This document shows, in pieces, positions 35,241 to 44,951 of a stretch of DNA of 64,000 nucleotides (position 1 is the stretch's first letter; each line of letters begins with the position of its first letter). Source of the DNA: Labedella gwakjiensis (GTDB lineage: Bacteria > Actinomycetota > Actinomycetes > Actinomycetales > Microbacteriaceae); contig NZ_PYAU01000001.1 in NCBI RefSeq assembly GCF_003014675.1, positions 1,674,001 to 1,738,000 of the forward strand, in the 5' to 3' direction. The position numbers and the translations under genes were made by a program. Under the pieces are notes generated by a model. The model did no database searches, had not been told where the DNA came from, and worked only from the letters and a program-made list of their open reading frames with translations.

Positions 35241-36466
35241 CGCGTGCCGGAGGCGACCGCGCGCCGGTAGCAGTCCGCTAGAGCGACGGCGGAGTGCTCC
35301 CATGAGAGCTCCTCCGCGTGTGCCCGTCCGGCCCGGCCCAGTTCGGCCGTGCGCGTCTCGTCCCTCATGAGCTCGGCGATCGCGTCGGACCAGTCCTGCG
35401 GACGTCGCGATCGGAGGACGACGCCCGTGAGTCCGTCGATCACGGCCTCCGTGAGCCCGCCGGACGCCGATGCGACGACCGGGACGCCGCTTGCCGAGGC
35501 TTCGAGGGCGACCAGACCGTAGGTCTCCGAGTGCGACGGCACGAGCACGAGCCTCGACTCCCGAAGCAGCGCGGCGAGATCGTCACGCGTCTGCGGTCCG
35601 ATGAAGTGGACGCCCGCCGCGATCCCGCGGTCGGCCGCGAGGGCTTGCAGCTCGTCGACGTAGCCGTCGAAGTCGGCCGAGGCCTCGCCAGCGACGATGA
35701 GTTCCGGACGGATGTCCTCCGGCACACCGGCGACGGCTTCGATCGCGAGGTCGAGCCCCTTCAACGGCTGGAGCCTGGCTGCCGCGACGACATAGCCCGT
35801 GCCGCGCCGGCCACCCGTCCACGGGTGGAAGAGAGATCCGTCGACGCCGGGCGGGACGATCGTGGTGAGCGAGGGGTCGCCACCGAGTCGTTCCTCGACC
35901 GTGTGCGCCTCCGCCGCGCTGATGGCGACGACCGCGTCGGACTCACGGGCGAGGAAGGCCTCGCCCGCGAGGCGCCCGGGGGATTCCGGTCGTTCCCCCT
36001 CCGAGAGAGGTGTCGAGGGGTCGGCGGCGATGCTGTGGAAGCTCTGCAGGTGGGGGACGCCTCGACGGCGGGCGACCGGAAGGGCGGCCATGCCGGAGAA
36101 CCAGTGATGCGAGTGGAAGACGTCGACCGGATCGATCTCGTCGAGTCGCGCCGAGAACTCGTCGATGACGAGTTCGTGCCCACCCTTGGCGAGGGGCTGC
36201 GCCGGCCCGGCGTCGAGGAAGCGCAGCACGAGTCGCTCGGCCAGATCGACGACGGCGGGAGCATCCGCCGAGGAGCGTCGCGTGAGGATCTCGACGGAGT
36301 GACCGAGACGAGCGAGCGCGCGGGCCTGATGCAGCACGACGACGTTCATTCCCCCCGCGTCACCCGTTCCCGGGTCGTCGGCCGGGGAGGTGTGGAGGCA
36401 GACGAGTGCGATGCGAAGCGGATCCGCGAGGACGTCGTCCGCGCCGTCCGCCGAGAGGAGCGTCAG
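35237..36466 (-). CDS. mshA: D-inositol-3-phosphate glycosyltransferase, probable CTG start
   Basis: A GT-B family 4 glycosyltransferase. The conserved MshA N-terminus HTSPADDPGTGDAGGMNVVV is clear, and the donor-site motif is PSHSETYGLVALEASASGVPVVAS. MshA joins GlcNAc to inositol-3-phosphate in the first step of mycothiol synthesis. In this frame there is no ATG, GTG or TTG between the end of crgA and residue GGMNV, which is already inside the conserved domain. The best fit is CTG 36464-36466, overlapping the crgA stop as CTGA and giving 409 residues. An in-frame ATG at 36629-36631 would overlap crgA by about 170 bases and add arginine/histidine-rich residues. Confidence 0.8.
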   Translation of the reverse strand: MTLLSADGADDVLADPLRIALVCLHTSPADDPGTGDAGGMNVVVLHQARALARLGHSVEILTRRSSADAPAVVDLAERLVLRFLDAGPAQPLAKGGHELVIDEFSARLDEIDPVDVFHSHHWFSGMAALPVARRRGVPHLQSFHSIAADPSTPLSEGERPESPGRLAGEAFLARESDAVVAISAAEAHTVEERLGGDPSLTTIVPPGVDGSLFHPWTGGRRGTGYVVAAARLQPLKGLDLAIEAVAGVPEDIRPELIVAGEASADFDGYVDELQALAADRGIAAGVHFIGPQTRDDLAALLRESRLVLVPSHSETYGLVALEASASGVPVVASASGGLTEAVIDGLTGVVLRSRRPQDWSDAIAELMRDETRTAELGRAGRAHAEELSWEHSAVALADCYRRAVASGTR

Positions 36467-36708
36467 CGCCAGCGGGTGGTCATGAGGAAGCCGATGAAGG
36501 CGATCCCGAAGCCGATGAGGATGTTCCACGACCCGACCGACGGGATGGGAAGGACGCCGTTGGAGACGTAGAAGACGATGATCCAGAGCAGCCCGAGGAG
36601 CATGAAGCCGAACATGATCGGCTTGAACCATACGGGGTTGGGTGCGTCACCGGAGGTACGCTGTGCCTCGCGGTCCGCGGACGTCGGGGTCTTGTTCACG
36701 CGTGCCAT
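36463..36708 (-). CDS. crgA: Cell division protein CrgA
   Basis: An 81-residue membrane protein with two membrane segments (FKPIMFGFMLLGLLWIIVFYV and WNILIGFGIAFIGFLM) and the typical C-terminus TTRWR. CrgA works at the division septum and helps localise FtsI and other divisome proteins in actinobacteria. It is divergent from the sortase gene, and the stop overlaps the probable start of mshA. Confidence 0.93.
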   Translation of the reverse strand: MARVNKTPTSADREAQRTSGDAPNPVWFKPIMFGFMLLGLLWIIVFYVSNGVLPIPSVGSWNILIGFGIAFIGFLMTTRWR

Positions 36709-36787
36709 GCCGACATTCTAGCGGGGCACTCCACCTCCCGCCGTTTCTCCCAGCCGAGAGGGGGGAGGACGTGGATAGACTTCGGGC

Positions 36788-37564
36788 ATGGCCACCATGG
36801 GGGAGCGGCGATCGGCGCGTCGCGATCGCACCAGGAAGAGACACCGCATCACCTTCCTCGGCGTGGTCGGGGAGCTGTCGATCACGGCCGGTGTCCTCAT
36901 CTTCCTCTTCCTCTTCTGGCAGCTGTGGTTCAACGACCTCGTGGTCCGCGCCGAGCAGAACACCGCGGCGGAAGAGCTCTCGCAGAGCTTCATCGACGCG
37001 GCGCAGCAGGACCCGACCGCTGCGCCGAGCGACGACCCCGTGGATCCGACCGCGCCCCCGATCGGGACGACGGCGGGTGACGCCCAGGAGTTCGGCGTTC
37101 TCACGATCCCCCGTTTCGGCGACGACTACAACGCGAAGATCGCCGGTGGCATCACCCGTACTCGGACGCTGAACCCCATCGGCATCGGGCACTACATGAC
37201 CACGCAGGCGCCCGGCGAGGTGGGGAACTTCGCGGTGGCCGGGCACCGGACCACCTATGGGAAGCCTCTCAACGAGATCGCGAACCTGCGGGTGGGCGAC
37301 GCGATCGTGGTGCAGACGGCCGAGGGGTGGTACACCTACCGCTTCCGCACGCTCGAGTACGTCACCCCCACGGCGTCCGACGTGCTCAACCCCGTTCCTC
37401 AGGCCGACGAGGTCGAGGCGACGGACCGGCTCATCACGCTCACGAGCTGCAGCCCCATGTACTCGGCGGCCGAACGCATCATCGCCTACGGGGTGTTCGA
37501 GTCGTTCACTCCCATCACCGACCCGGCGCCGGCGTCGCTCGAACTCCCGGAGGGTGACGGATAA
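36788..37564 (+). CDS. Class E sortase
   Basis: A 258-residue membrane-anchored sortase: basic N-terminus, one membrane segment (VVGELSITAGVLIFLFLFWQLW), a Pro/Asp-rich stalk, then the catalytic domain. The catalytic His is in VAGHRTTYGKPL, the Cys in ITLTSCSPMYS and the Arg in ERIIAYG. Class E sortases attach proteins with an LAxTG signal to the cell wall. A matching LAVTG protein is coded at 51479-53491. The next small gene starts on the last base of the stop (TAATG). Confidence 0.93.
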   Translation: MATMGERRSARRDRTRKRHRITFLGVVGELSITAGVLIFLFLFWQLWFNDLVVRAEQNTAAEELSQSFIDAAQQDPTAAPSDDPVDPTAPPIGTTAGDAQEFGVLTIPRFGDDYNAKIAGGITRTRTLNPIGIGHYMTTQAPGEVGNFAVAGHRTTYGKPLNEIANLRVGDAIVVQTAEGWYTYRFRTLEYVTPTASDVLNPVPQADEVEATDRLITLTSCSPMYSAAERIIAYGVFESFTPITDPAPASLELPEGDG

Positions 37565-37722
37565 TGTATGGAGCACTCTGGCGGGTTCTGCCCGGCCCTG
37601 TGTGGGTTCGACTTCTCATCGTGCTCGTCCTCGTGGCGGCCGCGGTGTACGCCCTCTTCACCTGGGTCTTCCCCCTGGTGCAGGAACTCATCCCGGTACC
37701 GGACGTGACCGTGGAGGAATGA
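37564..37722 (+). CDS. Small membrane protein, 52 residues, next to the sortase
   Basis: The frame starts at ATG 37564-37566 and ends at TGA 37720-37722. It begins MYGALWRVLPGPVWVR, has one membrane segment (LLIVLVLVAAAVYALFTWVF) and ends with a short acidic outside part (PVPDVTVEE). It overlaps the sortase stop by one base, so translation is probably coupled. Such small membrane partners often lie between sortase and the amidotransferase gene in this block. The function is unknown; a helper of the sortase is a guess. Confidence 0.75.
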   Translation: MYGALWRVLPGPVWVRLLIVLVLVAAAVYALFTWVFPLVQELIPVPDVTVEE

Positions 37723-37759
37723 CCGCCCGATCGAGCACCCGACGACAAGGAGCACCGAC

Positions 37760-38395
37760 ATGACGCGAGTCCTCGTCGTCGACAACTACGACAGCTTCGT
37801 CTACACGCTGAACGGCTACCTGCGGCAGCTGGGCGCTGACACCGACGTGGTCCGCAACGACGCGTTCGCCGTGGAGGAGGCCGCCGAGCGGATCGCCGAG
37901 TACGACGCGGTCCTCGTGTCGCCCGGCCCGGGCAAGCCCTCGGATGCCGGTGTCTCCATCCCGGTCGTCAACGCGGCCTTCTCGTCCGGAACCCCTCTGC
38001 TCGGGGTGTGCCTCGGACATCAGGCCATCGCTGAGGCCTTCGGCGCCACGGTGACCAACGCGGAAGAGCTGATGCACGGCAAGACGTCGCAGGTCACGCA
38101 CGACGACGACGCGTTCTACGACGGTGTGCCCCAGCCCTTCACGGCCACGCGGTACCACTCTCTCGCCGTCGTGGATGCGACGGTCCCCGACGACCTCGTC
38201 GTCACGAGCCGCACGACGGGCGGCGTCATCATGGGGCTCCGGCACGCCGAGTCACCGATCGTCGGCGTGCAGTTCCACCCCGAGAGCGTCCTCACCGAGG
38301 GCGGCTACCTCATGATCGGCAACTGGCTCGCATCCGCCGGTCTTCCCGCGGCGAAGGACGCGGCGAAGACGCTCAGTCCTCTGCTGCGTTCCTGA
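37760..38395 (+). CDS. Glutamine amidotransferase subunit (PabA/TrpG type)
   Basis: A 211-residue class I glutamine amidotransferase. Nucleophile Cys is in LLGVCLGHQAIAEAFG, the oxyanion loop is SPGPGKPSDAG, and the His-Glu pair is in VGVQFHPESVLTEGG. It supplies ammonia to make anthranilate or 4-amino-4-deoxychorismate. No synthase large subunit is nearby, so the choice between TrpG and PabA is open. It follows the sortase genes after 37 bases with AAGGAG before its ATG, and converges with pknB. Confidence 0.92.
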   Translation: MTRVLVVDNYDSFVYTLNGYLRQLGADTDVVRNDAFAVEEAAERIAEYDAVLVSPGPGKPSDAGVSIPVVNAAFSSGTPLLGVCLGHQAIAEAFGATVTNAEELMHGKTSQVTHDDDAFYDGVPQPFTATRYHSLAVVDATVPDDLVVTSRTTGGVIMGLRHAESPIVGVQFHPESVLTEGGYLMIGNWLASAGLPAAKDAAKTLSPLLRS

Positions 38396-38507
38396 CCACA
38401 GCTGCGGCGCGTCCCGTTCGCGAGGCGAGTCGCGGGCGTCCGTGCCGGCGCCCTTCGACGGATTCGACGAAGCGGGACGGTGCAGGACGAGCCGTCGACC
38501 CCGAGGA

Positions 38508-40262
38508 TCAGTCCTCGCCGGGCGGAGTCGTCTCGCCGTCGCCCGGATCGCCGGCGGGCGGTCCCGTGCAGTAGGTGAGGTCGATCGTCGACTTCTGGTC
38601 GACCTCACCGGGGGCGAGCGACTGCGCCGTCACGATCTCGCCGGTCTCGGCCGCGCACGTGGAGTCGGCGACGGGATTGACGGTGAGCCCGATGTCGGGA
38701 TCCTCGAGTAGTTGCCGGGCGATGCTCATCGTCTGACCCGTGACATCGGTGATCGTGACCTTGCCGTTCGAGAGCACGAGGTCCACGGAGGAACCGGCAT
38801 CCGTGTCGGTGCCGGACGCGGGGGTCGCACCCATGACGACGCCCGCAGCGATCGTGGGGGAGTTCTCGTCGGTGATCGACCCGAGCTTCAGCCCGGCCTC
38901 CTCGAGCGCCGCCGTCGCGGCCGCCTGGTCGAGATTGCTGAGGTCGGGAACCGTGACCTGCTCGGCCCCCGTGGAGACGTACACGCGGATGGTGACCTGT
39001 GGATCGACGGTGGCCCCGGCCGGCGGGTCCGTGCGGATCACGTCGCCTTCGTCGACGTCGCTCGATGCTTCGTCGAGCCGTGTGGGCACGAGGTCGAGTC
39101 CCGTGAGCGTGGATTGCGCGTCCTCCCACGTGGTGTCGGAGAGATCGGGGACCTCACGGGACGTCGACGTCGGGATGTCGTCGGTGGGCGCGAGGTTCCA
39201 CACCCAGATCAGGACCGCGACCATGACGACGGCGATGACGAGGACGCCGGACCAGATCCAGACGACCGGGGGGCGACGCTGCGTGCGCGTGACGGTGTCG
39301 TCGCTCGTGAGCTGGCGCAGGGCGTGGGCGGTCTGCTCGCCCGCGGTGGGGGCCGTGCCGAAGATCGCTGTGGCCGAGTCGTCGACGACTCGACGCTTCG
39401 GGAGATGACCGGCCGCGGCGAGCTCGAGCTCTTCCATGAACTCCGGTGCGGTCTGGTACCGGTCGAAGCGCCCCTTGCCGAGGGCGCGCAGGACGACCTC
39501 GTCGAGCGCTGGCGACACGTCGGGGTTGACCGATGAGGGGCGGACGGGCGTCTCGCTGACGTGCTGGTACGCCACGGAGACGGCCGTCTCGCCGCGGAAG
39601 GGCGTGCGCCCGGTGAGCATCTCGAAGAGCACGACACCCGTCGAGTAGAGGTCGGTGCGGGCGTCCACGGTCTCGCCCTTCGCCTGCTCCGGCGAGAAGT
39701 AGGAGGCGGTGCCGAGGATCGCGGTGGTCTGGGCGACGGTGGAGGACGAGTCGCTCACGGCTCGGGCGATGCCGAAGTCCATGACCTTGACCTTGTCGTC
39801 CGGCGTGATCATGACGTTGCCCGGCTTGATGTCGCGGTGGACGACACCCGCGCGGTGCGAGTACTCGAGGGCTGTGAGGATTCCGACCGCGATGTCGGTC
39901 GAGACCTTCGCACCGAGCGGCCCCTCGGAGATCATGTCCTTCAGGAGGCGTCCCTCGACGTACTCCATGACGATGAAGGGCTCGCGCACGACGTCGCCGT
40001 CCGCCTTCGTGACGGTCTCCTCGCCGGCGTCGAAGACCCGCACGATCGTGGGGTGGGCCATGCGGGAGGCCGCCTGGGCCTCCTGGCGGAAGCGGGTGCG
40101 GAATGCCGGGTCGAGCGCGAGCTGGGCCTTGAGGATCTTGATCGCGACGGTCCGACCGAGTTTGGTGTCCTCTCCCCGGTGGACGTCGGCCATGCCGCCG
40201 CGTCCGATGACGTCGCCGACGAGGTAGCGCCCGGCAAGCAGGCGTCGTTCGTCAGTCACCAC
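38508..40262 (-). CDS. pknB: Serine/threonine protein kinase PknB
   Basis: A 584-residue receptor-type kinase. The kinase domain runs to about residue 280 (GRGGMADVHRGED, VAIKILK with ATP Lys, [14 protein letters not shown]). It is followed by a juxtamembrane stretch, one membrane helix (WIWSGVLVIAVVMVAVLIWVW) and three extracellular PASTA repeats (starting EVPDLSDTTW, VTVPDLSN, VTITDVTG), which bind peptidoglycan fragments. It controls cell wall growth and division. GTG codons at 40260-40262 and 40257-40259 are equal start options. It is the last gene of the cluster. Confidence 0.95.
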   Translation of the reverse strand: MVTDERRLLAGRYLVGDVIGRGGMADVHRGEDTKLGRTVAIKILKAQLALDPAFRTRFRQEAQAASRMAHPTIVRVFDAGEETVTKADGDVVREPFIVMEYVEGRLLKDMISEGPLGAKVSTDIAVGILTALEYSHRAGVVHRDIKPGNVMITPDDKVKVMDFGIARAVSDSSSTVAQTTAILGTASYFSPEQAKGETVDARTDLYSTGVVLFEMLTGRTPFRGETAVSVAYQHVSETPVRPSSVNPDVSPALDEVVLRALGKGRFDRYQTAPEFMEELELAAAGHLPKRRVVDDSATAIFGTAPTAGEQTAHALRQLTSDDTVTRTQRRPPVVWIWSGVLVIAVVMVAVLIWVWNLAPTDDIPTSTSREVPDLSDTTWEDAQSTLTGLDLVPTRLDEASSDVDEGDVIRTDPPAGATVDPQVTIRVYVSTGAEQVTVPDLSNLDQAAATAALEEAGLKLGSITDENSPTIAAGVVMGATPASGTDTDAGSSVDLVLSNGKVTITDVTGQTMSIARQLLEDPDIGLTVNPVADSTCAAETGEIVTAQSLAPGEVDQKSTIDLTYCTGPPAGDPGDGETTPPGED

Positions 40263-40324
40263 TGTTCTCCGTCTCCGCGCGGCACCCCCGGCACCCGGTC
40301 CATCCTAACCGAGCGGGTTCGGCG

Positions 40325-42109
40325 CTAGCCGTTGCCGTTGCCGCCGTTACCGTTGCCGTTGCCGTTGTCGCCACCTTCGCCCTCGTTGCCATTCCCGGTG
40401 TCCACGGGGATCACCGTGGCCGACGTCGACGGCGAGGACGGTGACGTGGAGCTTCCGCAGGTCACGGTGTAGCTGAGGACGACGTTCGTCGCGTCGTCAT
40501 CGATCGTGACGACGGCCTGAGCATTGGTGCCGGCCGGCGTCGTGACGGTCCCATCCTGGATGGACACGGTGTAGCCGGTCACCGACGTGCCTGACGGGCA
40601 CTGCGAGTAGGCCGGCCAGGAGACCGTGTACTGCTCGCCCGCCGTCACCTGGCAGCCGCCGGCGCCGCACGCGCCCTGGAAGGTGGCCGATTCGCTCGGC
40701 GCCTCGACGGTGGGGAGCGGGCCGTACACGGTCAGCTCGATCGTCGTGCCGACATCGACGTTGCCGCGCGGCGCGACGGCCGAGACCGTGTCGACCTGAT
40801 CGGCGGTCGCGGCGGCCGCGCCCACCTTCTTCACGGGATTGAGTCCGAGGCGCGCGAGCTCCACGGCGGCATCTTCGTAGGCGAGCCCGATGAAGTCCCC
40901 CTCGTTGACGGTGACCGTCTCCGTTGTGGGCGTTTCGGACGGCTCCTCCGATGTCTGGCTTGGAGTCGGGGTGTTCGACGCGGTGGTGGGCGGAGCACTC
41001 GTCGGCGCTGCCGACGGTGTGAGGAGGGGCCAGAGCGCCGCGATGAGGACCACGACGAGGATGACGACGAGACCCACGAGCGGCCACGTCCACGGCGACC
41101 GCTTCTTCTTCTCGGGGTCGCCGTCCTCACCATCGCCGAGAGGAACCGGGGCGGTGTTCGAGATCCCGCCGCCGGCCGCGAGCAGCATCGTGGCGTCGTC
41201 CTGGGCCGCTGTGGCCCCCATGAGACGGGTCGACGCGTTGATGTCGACACCCTCGGCGATCGCCGGGACCGCGACGGTGGCCGTCGCGATGTCTCCGCGC
41301 CGGAGGGCCTGCGCCGCGCGAGCGACGTGAGCAGCGGTCGACGGGCGCTCGGCCGGGCTCTTCGCGATCATGCTGAACACGAGGTTCCGAACGGGCTCGG
41401 GCACGGTGACCGGCAGCTCGGGCGGTGCCTCGTTGATCTGCGCCATCGCGATGGCGACCTGCGACTCGCCCGTGAAGGGGCGCTTGCCCGCGAGGCTCTC
41501 GTACGCGACGATGCCGAGCGAGTAGATGTCCGTGGTCGGCGAGGCCGGGTGACCCGACGCCTGCTCGGGCGACAGGTACTGGACGGTGCCCATCACCTGG
41601 CCCGTCGCGGTGAGCGGCACCTGGTCGGCGATGCGCGCGATGCCGAAGTCGGTGATCTTCACACGGCCATCCGGCGTGATCAGGAGGTTGCCTGGCTTGA
41701 TGTCGCGGTGCACGAGCCCCGCGGCGTGAGCGGCCTGCAGCGCGAGCGCCGTCTGCGCGGTGATGTCGAGGACGCGGTCGGTGGAGAGCACCTGCTCGCG
41801 CTCGATGATGGTCGAGAGCGCCTCTCCGGGCACGAGCTCCATCACGAGGTAGGCGGAGCCGTTCTCCTCGCCGTAGTCGTACACGTTCGCGATGCCCTCG
41901 TGGTTGACGAGTGCGGCGTGACGCGCCTCCGCGCGGAAACGCTCGAGGAACCCGGGATCCCCCATGTACTCGTCCTTGAGGATCTTGATCGCGACGGTTC
42001 GGCCGATGACCTGGTCCGTCGCCTTCCAGACCTCTCCCATCCCGCCGATGGCGATACGAGATTCGAGCTCGTACCGACCCCCGAAGGTCACCCCTGACAT
42101 GGGTCTCAT
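40325..42109 (-). CDS. pknA: Serine/threonine protein kinase PknA, with long outer part
   Basis: A 594-residue kinase. Kinase motifs are [28 protein letters not shown] and DFGIARI. A membrane helix ([22 protein letters not shown]) separates it from the outside region: a Ser/Thr/Pro linker, one PASTA-like domain ([20 protein letters not shown]), a beta domain with Cys pair GACGAGGC, and a tail rich in Gly-Asn. Mycobacterial PknA is shorter (about 430) and has no PASTA domain, so the outer part is unusual. The start overlaps the pbpA stop as ATGA. Confidence 0.92.
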   Translation of the reverse strand: MRPMSGVTFGGRYELESRIAIGGMGEVWKATDQVIGRTVAIKILKDEYMGDPGFLERFRAEARHAALVNHEGIANVYDYGEENGSAYLVMELVPGEALSTIIEREQVLSTDRVLDITAQTALALQAAHAAGLVHRDIKPGNLLITPDGRVKITDFGIARIADQVPLTATGQVMGTVQYLSPEQASGHPASPTTDIYSLGIVAYESLAGKRPFTGESQVAIAMAQINEAPPELPVTVPEPVRNLVFSMIAKSPAERPSTAAHVARAAQALRRGDIATATVAVPAIAEGVDINASTRLMGATAAQDDATMLLAAGGGISNTAPVPLGDGEDGDPEKKKRSPWTWPLVGLVVILVVVLIAALWPLLTPSAAPTSAPPTTASNTPTPSQTSEEPSETPTTETVTVNEGDFIGLAYEDAAVELARLGLNPVKKVGAAAATADQVDTVSAVAPRGNVDVGTTIELTVYGPLPTVEAPSESATFQGACGAGGCQVTAGEQYTVSWPAYSQCPSGTSVTGYTVSIQDGTVTTPAGTNAQAVVTIDDDATNVVLSYTVTCGSSTSPSSPSTSATVIPVDTGNGNEGEGGDNGNGNGNGGNGNG

Positions 42110-43563
42110 CCGTTAAGCACCGCCTCTAGTACCTTCTTCGCGACCGGAGCCGCCAATGCGTTTCCGCTTCCGTCCTGACCTCGCCCGCCACCGTCTTCGA
42201 TGACCACCGCGACGGCGACCTGTGGATCGTCTGCCGGCGCGAAACCTGTGAACCAGAGCGTGTACGGGTCTCCCGTACCGTTCTCCGCCGTGCCCGTCTT
42301 CCCCGCGACGCTGACCCCGTCTATTGTCGCATTGGTCGCCGCGCCGCTCGAGACGCTCGCGACCATCGCCTGGGTGACCGCGTCGGCCGTGTCGGCCGAC
42401 GACGTGGTCTCGAGGACGCTCGGCTCGAAGCTCTGGAGGACCTCTAGGTTGCGTCCCGTCACCTCGTCGATGAGACCGGGCTTCATCAGCTCGCCGTCAT
42501 TGGCGATGCCCGCCGACACCATGGCCATCTCGAGGGGCGTGGCGCGCACGTCCGACTGTCCGAACGCGCTCAGTCCGGTCTGCGGGGTGTCGAGGACCTG
42601 CGGGTAGACGCTCTTCTCTACCGCCATCGGAATCGAGAGGTCCTCGTTGAAGCCGTAGCGTTCGGCCGCCTCGCGGATCAGGTCGTCACCGAGCTTGATG
42701 CCGAGTTCCGCCATCGGGATGTTGCAGCTGTACCGGATGGCGTCGGAGATGGAGACCGTGTCGCCCCCGCCGCCGCACTGACCGCGACCGGAGTTGTACA
42801 CCGTGGTGTTCGTGCCGGGCAGCGTGTACGACGACGGGTTCGGCAGCTGGGTCTCCGGCGCGTAGTCGCCCGTCTCGAACGCGGCCGTCGCGACGACGAG
42901 CTTGAACGTCGACCCCGGCGGGTTGAGGTCGCCGGAGATCGTCCGGTTGATGAGAGGGTCGCCGTCGGCCTCGAGGAGGGTGTTGTAGTTCGAGATGACC
43001 TCGGTCGAGTCGTTGCCCGACAGTGCGTTCGGGTTGTAGGTCGGCTTCGAGACCATCGCGAGGATGCGCCCCGTCGACGGCTCGATCGCGACGACGGAGC
43101 CCTGGAGGTCGCCGAGTGCGTCGTACGCCGCCTGCTGGACCGCCGGGTCGATCGTGACCTGCACGGCCGCGCCCTTCGGCGGCTGGCCGGAGATGATGCG
43201 GTTGATCTCGTCGAGGAACTGCAGGTTGCTCGTTCCGCTGAGGAGGTCGTTCATGGAGCGCTCCACGCCGGACGACCCCTGCGTGGGGTTGAAGTAGCCG
43301 GTCACGGCCGAGTACAGCTCGCCCTCGGGGTACTGCCGCTCGAACGCGTAGCGGTCGCCCGTGGCGACGGATTGAGCGATCACCGTGTCGCCGGCCAGGA
43401 TGGGGCCGCGCTCCGTGCGGTAGCTGTCGTAGAGCGTGCGCGAGTTGCGGGGATCGGCGGCGAGGGAGTCGGCCTGGAACACCTGGATGACGCTCGTGGA
43501 GATGAACAGCGCGACGAACATCGCGAGCACCACCACACTGACTCTCTTCATCTCCTTCTTCAT
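42106..43563 (-). CDS. pbpA: Penicillin-binding protein PbpA (transpeptidase)
   Basis: A 485-residue class B penicillin-binding protein that crosslinks peptidoglycan. An N-terminal membrane anchor ([19 protein letters not shown]) is followed by the dimerisation part and the transpeptidase domain. Active-site motifs are PGSTFK (Ser nucleophile), YSCN and AGKTGTAE. It works with the RodA protein coded just upstream; the start overlaps that stop as ATGA. Confidence 0.96.
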   Translation of the reverse strand: MKKEMKRVSVVVLAMFVALFISTSVIQVFQADSLAADPRNSRTLYDSYRTERGPILAGDTVIAQSVATGDRYAFERQYPEGELYSAVTGYFNPTQGSSGVERSMNDLLSGTSNLQFLDEINRIISGQPPKGAAVQVTIDPAVQQAAYDALGDLQGSVVAIEPSTGRILAMVSKPTYNPNALSGNDSTEVISNYNTLLEADGDPLINRTISGDLNPPGSTFKLVVATAAFETGDYAPETQLPNPSSYTLPGTNTTVYNSGRGQCGGGGDTVSISDAIRYSCNIPMAELGIKLGDDLIREAAERYGFNEDLSIPMAVEKSVYPQVLDTPQTGLSAFGQSDVRATPLEMAMVSAGIANDGELMKPGLIDEVTGRNLEVLQSFEPSVLETTSSADTADAVTQAMVASVSSGAATNATIDGVSVAGKTGTAENGTGDPYTLWFTGFAPADDPQVAVAVVIEDGGGRGQDGSGNALAAPVAKKVLEAVLNG

Positions 43564-44951
43564 GCGGAGGCCTCCCCGATCCGCGCGGGCTTCGCGCTGT
43601 CGCTCACTCGGAGCAGGAGCGCCACGATGATCCAGTTGGCCACGAGCGAGGAACCTCCCGCTGCGAGGAAGGGGGTCGTCAGACCGGTGAGGGGGATCAC
43701 ACGGGTGACCCCTCCGACCATGATGAAGACCTGGAGGGCGACGGTGAAGGCCAGCCCGAGGGCGAGGAGCTTGCCGAAGTCGTCGCCGTCAAGGAACCCG
43801 ATGCGGATGCCGCGGCCCACGAACACGAGGTACAGGCAGAGGATCGCGAAGATGCCGGCGAGGCCGAGCTCCTCGCCGAGGCTCGCGATGATGTAGTCGC
43901 TCTCCGCGAGCGGGGTGATGGACGGCCGGCCCTGACCGAGCCCCGTTCCCACGAGACCGCCGTGCGCGAGACCGAAGATGCCCTGCAGGAGCTGGAAGCT
44001 GCCGCCATCGGCGTCGTAGACCTGCTGGCTGAAGGCGTCGAGCCAGTTGTGGAATCGTCCGTTGACGTAGGTGAGCGACTGGCTCGCGATGGCCGCGCCG
44101 CCCCCGAAGAGACCGAGGCCGATGAGCACCCAGCTGAGCCGCCCCGTCGCGACGTAGATCATCACCGTGAACATGCCGAAGTAGAGGAGGGCGGTGCCGA
44201 GGTCGCGCTGGAAGACGATCACGCCCATCGACAGCACCCAGACCACGACGATCGGCCCCAGGTCGCGAAGGCGCGGGAGCTGGACCCCGAGGAAACGGCG
44301 CCCCACGAGGGAGAGGCTGTCGCGCGTGCGCACGAGGTAGCCGGCGAAGAAGATCGCGAGCGCGATCTTCGCCACCTCGCCCGGCTGGAAGGAGAGCAGG
44401 TCGCCGACGCCGATCCACACCTGGGCGCCGTTCACGCGCTTACCGAGGCCGGGGACGAGGGGGAGGAGCAGGAGGACGAACGCTGCGAGCCCGAAGATGT
44501 AGGTGTACCGGAAGAGGACGCGGTGATTGCGCAGGACGAGGATGACGGTGATCGCCGCGATGATCGCGATCGCGCTCCACACGATCTGTCGAGTGGAGAA
44601 CGCCCCCCATCCCGTGAGGCCCTCGGCGATGTCGAGGCGGTAGATCATCGCGACGCCGATGCCGTTGAGGACGGTGACGATCGGCAGGAGGAGCGGATCG
44701 GCCTTCGGCGCCACGTAGCGCAGGCAGATGTGGAGGCCGAACACGAGGGCGCCGAGCGTGGCCGTGAGCGAGATGAGCGTGGTCTCGATCGCGCCGGTGG
44801 CTCCGAGCTGCACGAGGAGCACCATCGTGACGTTCACCGCGAACGCGACGAACAGCAGCGCGAGCTCGCGGTTGCGCTCGGTCTGCGGGATCCGCAGCTT
44901 GCGCATCGTCTTGATGACGCTCGTGTCGGCGACGATCGACGGCGCGCTCAC
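43560..44951 (-). CDS. rodA: RodA/FtsW-type peptidoglycan glycosyltransferase
   Basis: A 463-residue SEDS-family membrane protein with about ten to twelve membrane segments. Family motifs are FQPGEVAKIALAIFFAGYL, QRDLGTALLYFGMF and a late GGSSLVANWIIVALLLRVS. SEDS proteins polymerise glycan strands together with a class B PBP, here pbpA. The GTG start overlaps the pstP stop as GTGA. Confidence 0.95.
   Translation of the reverse strand: MSAPSIVADTSVIKTMRKLRIPQTERNRELALLFVAFAVNVTMVLLVQLGATGAIETTLISLTATLGALVFGLHICLRYVAPKADPLLLPIVTVLNGIGVAMIYRLDIAEGLTGWGAFSTRQIVWSAIAIIAAITVILVLRNHRVLFRYTYIFGLAAFVLLLLPLVPGLGKRVNGAQVWIGVGDLLSFQPGEVAKIALAIFFAGYLVRTRDSLSLVGRRFLGVQLPRLRDLGPIVVVWVLSMGVIVFQRDLGTALLYFGMFTVMIYVATGRLSWVLIGLGLFGGGAAIASQSLTYVNGRFHNWLDAFSQQVYDADGGSFQLLQGIFGLAHGGLVGTGLGQGRPSITPLAESDYIIASLGEELGLAGIFAILCLYLVFVGRGIRIGFLDGDDFGKLLALGLAFTVALQVFIMVGGVTRVIPLTGLTTPFLAAGGSSLVANWIIVALLLRVSDSAKPARIGEASA

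Noticed and set aside
36467-36631. ATG 36629-36631 as the mshA start
   Set aside because: It would overlap most of crgA in another frame and give an Arg/His-rich leader absent from MshA proteins.
38396-38507. Hidden small gene or terminator between the amidotransferase and pknB genes
   Set aside because: No open frame with a ribosome site and no strong local stem could be found; the only complementary segments are far apart.
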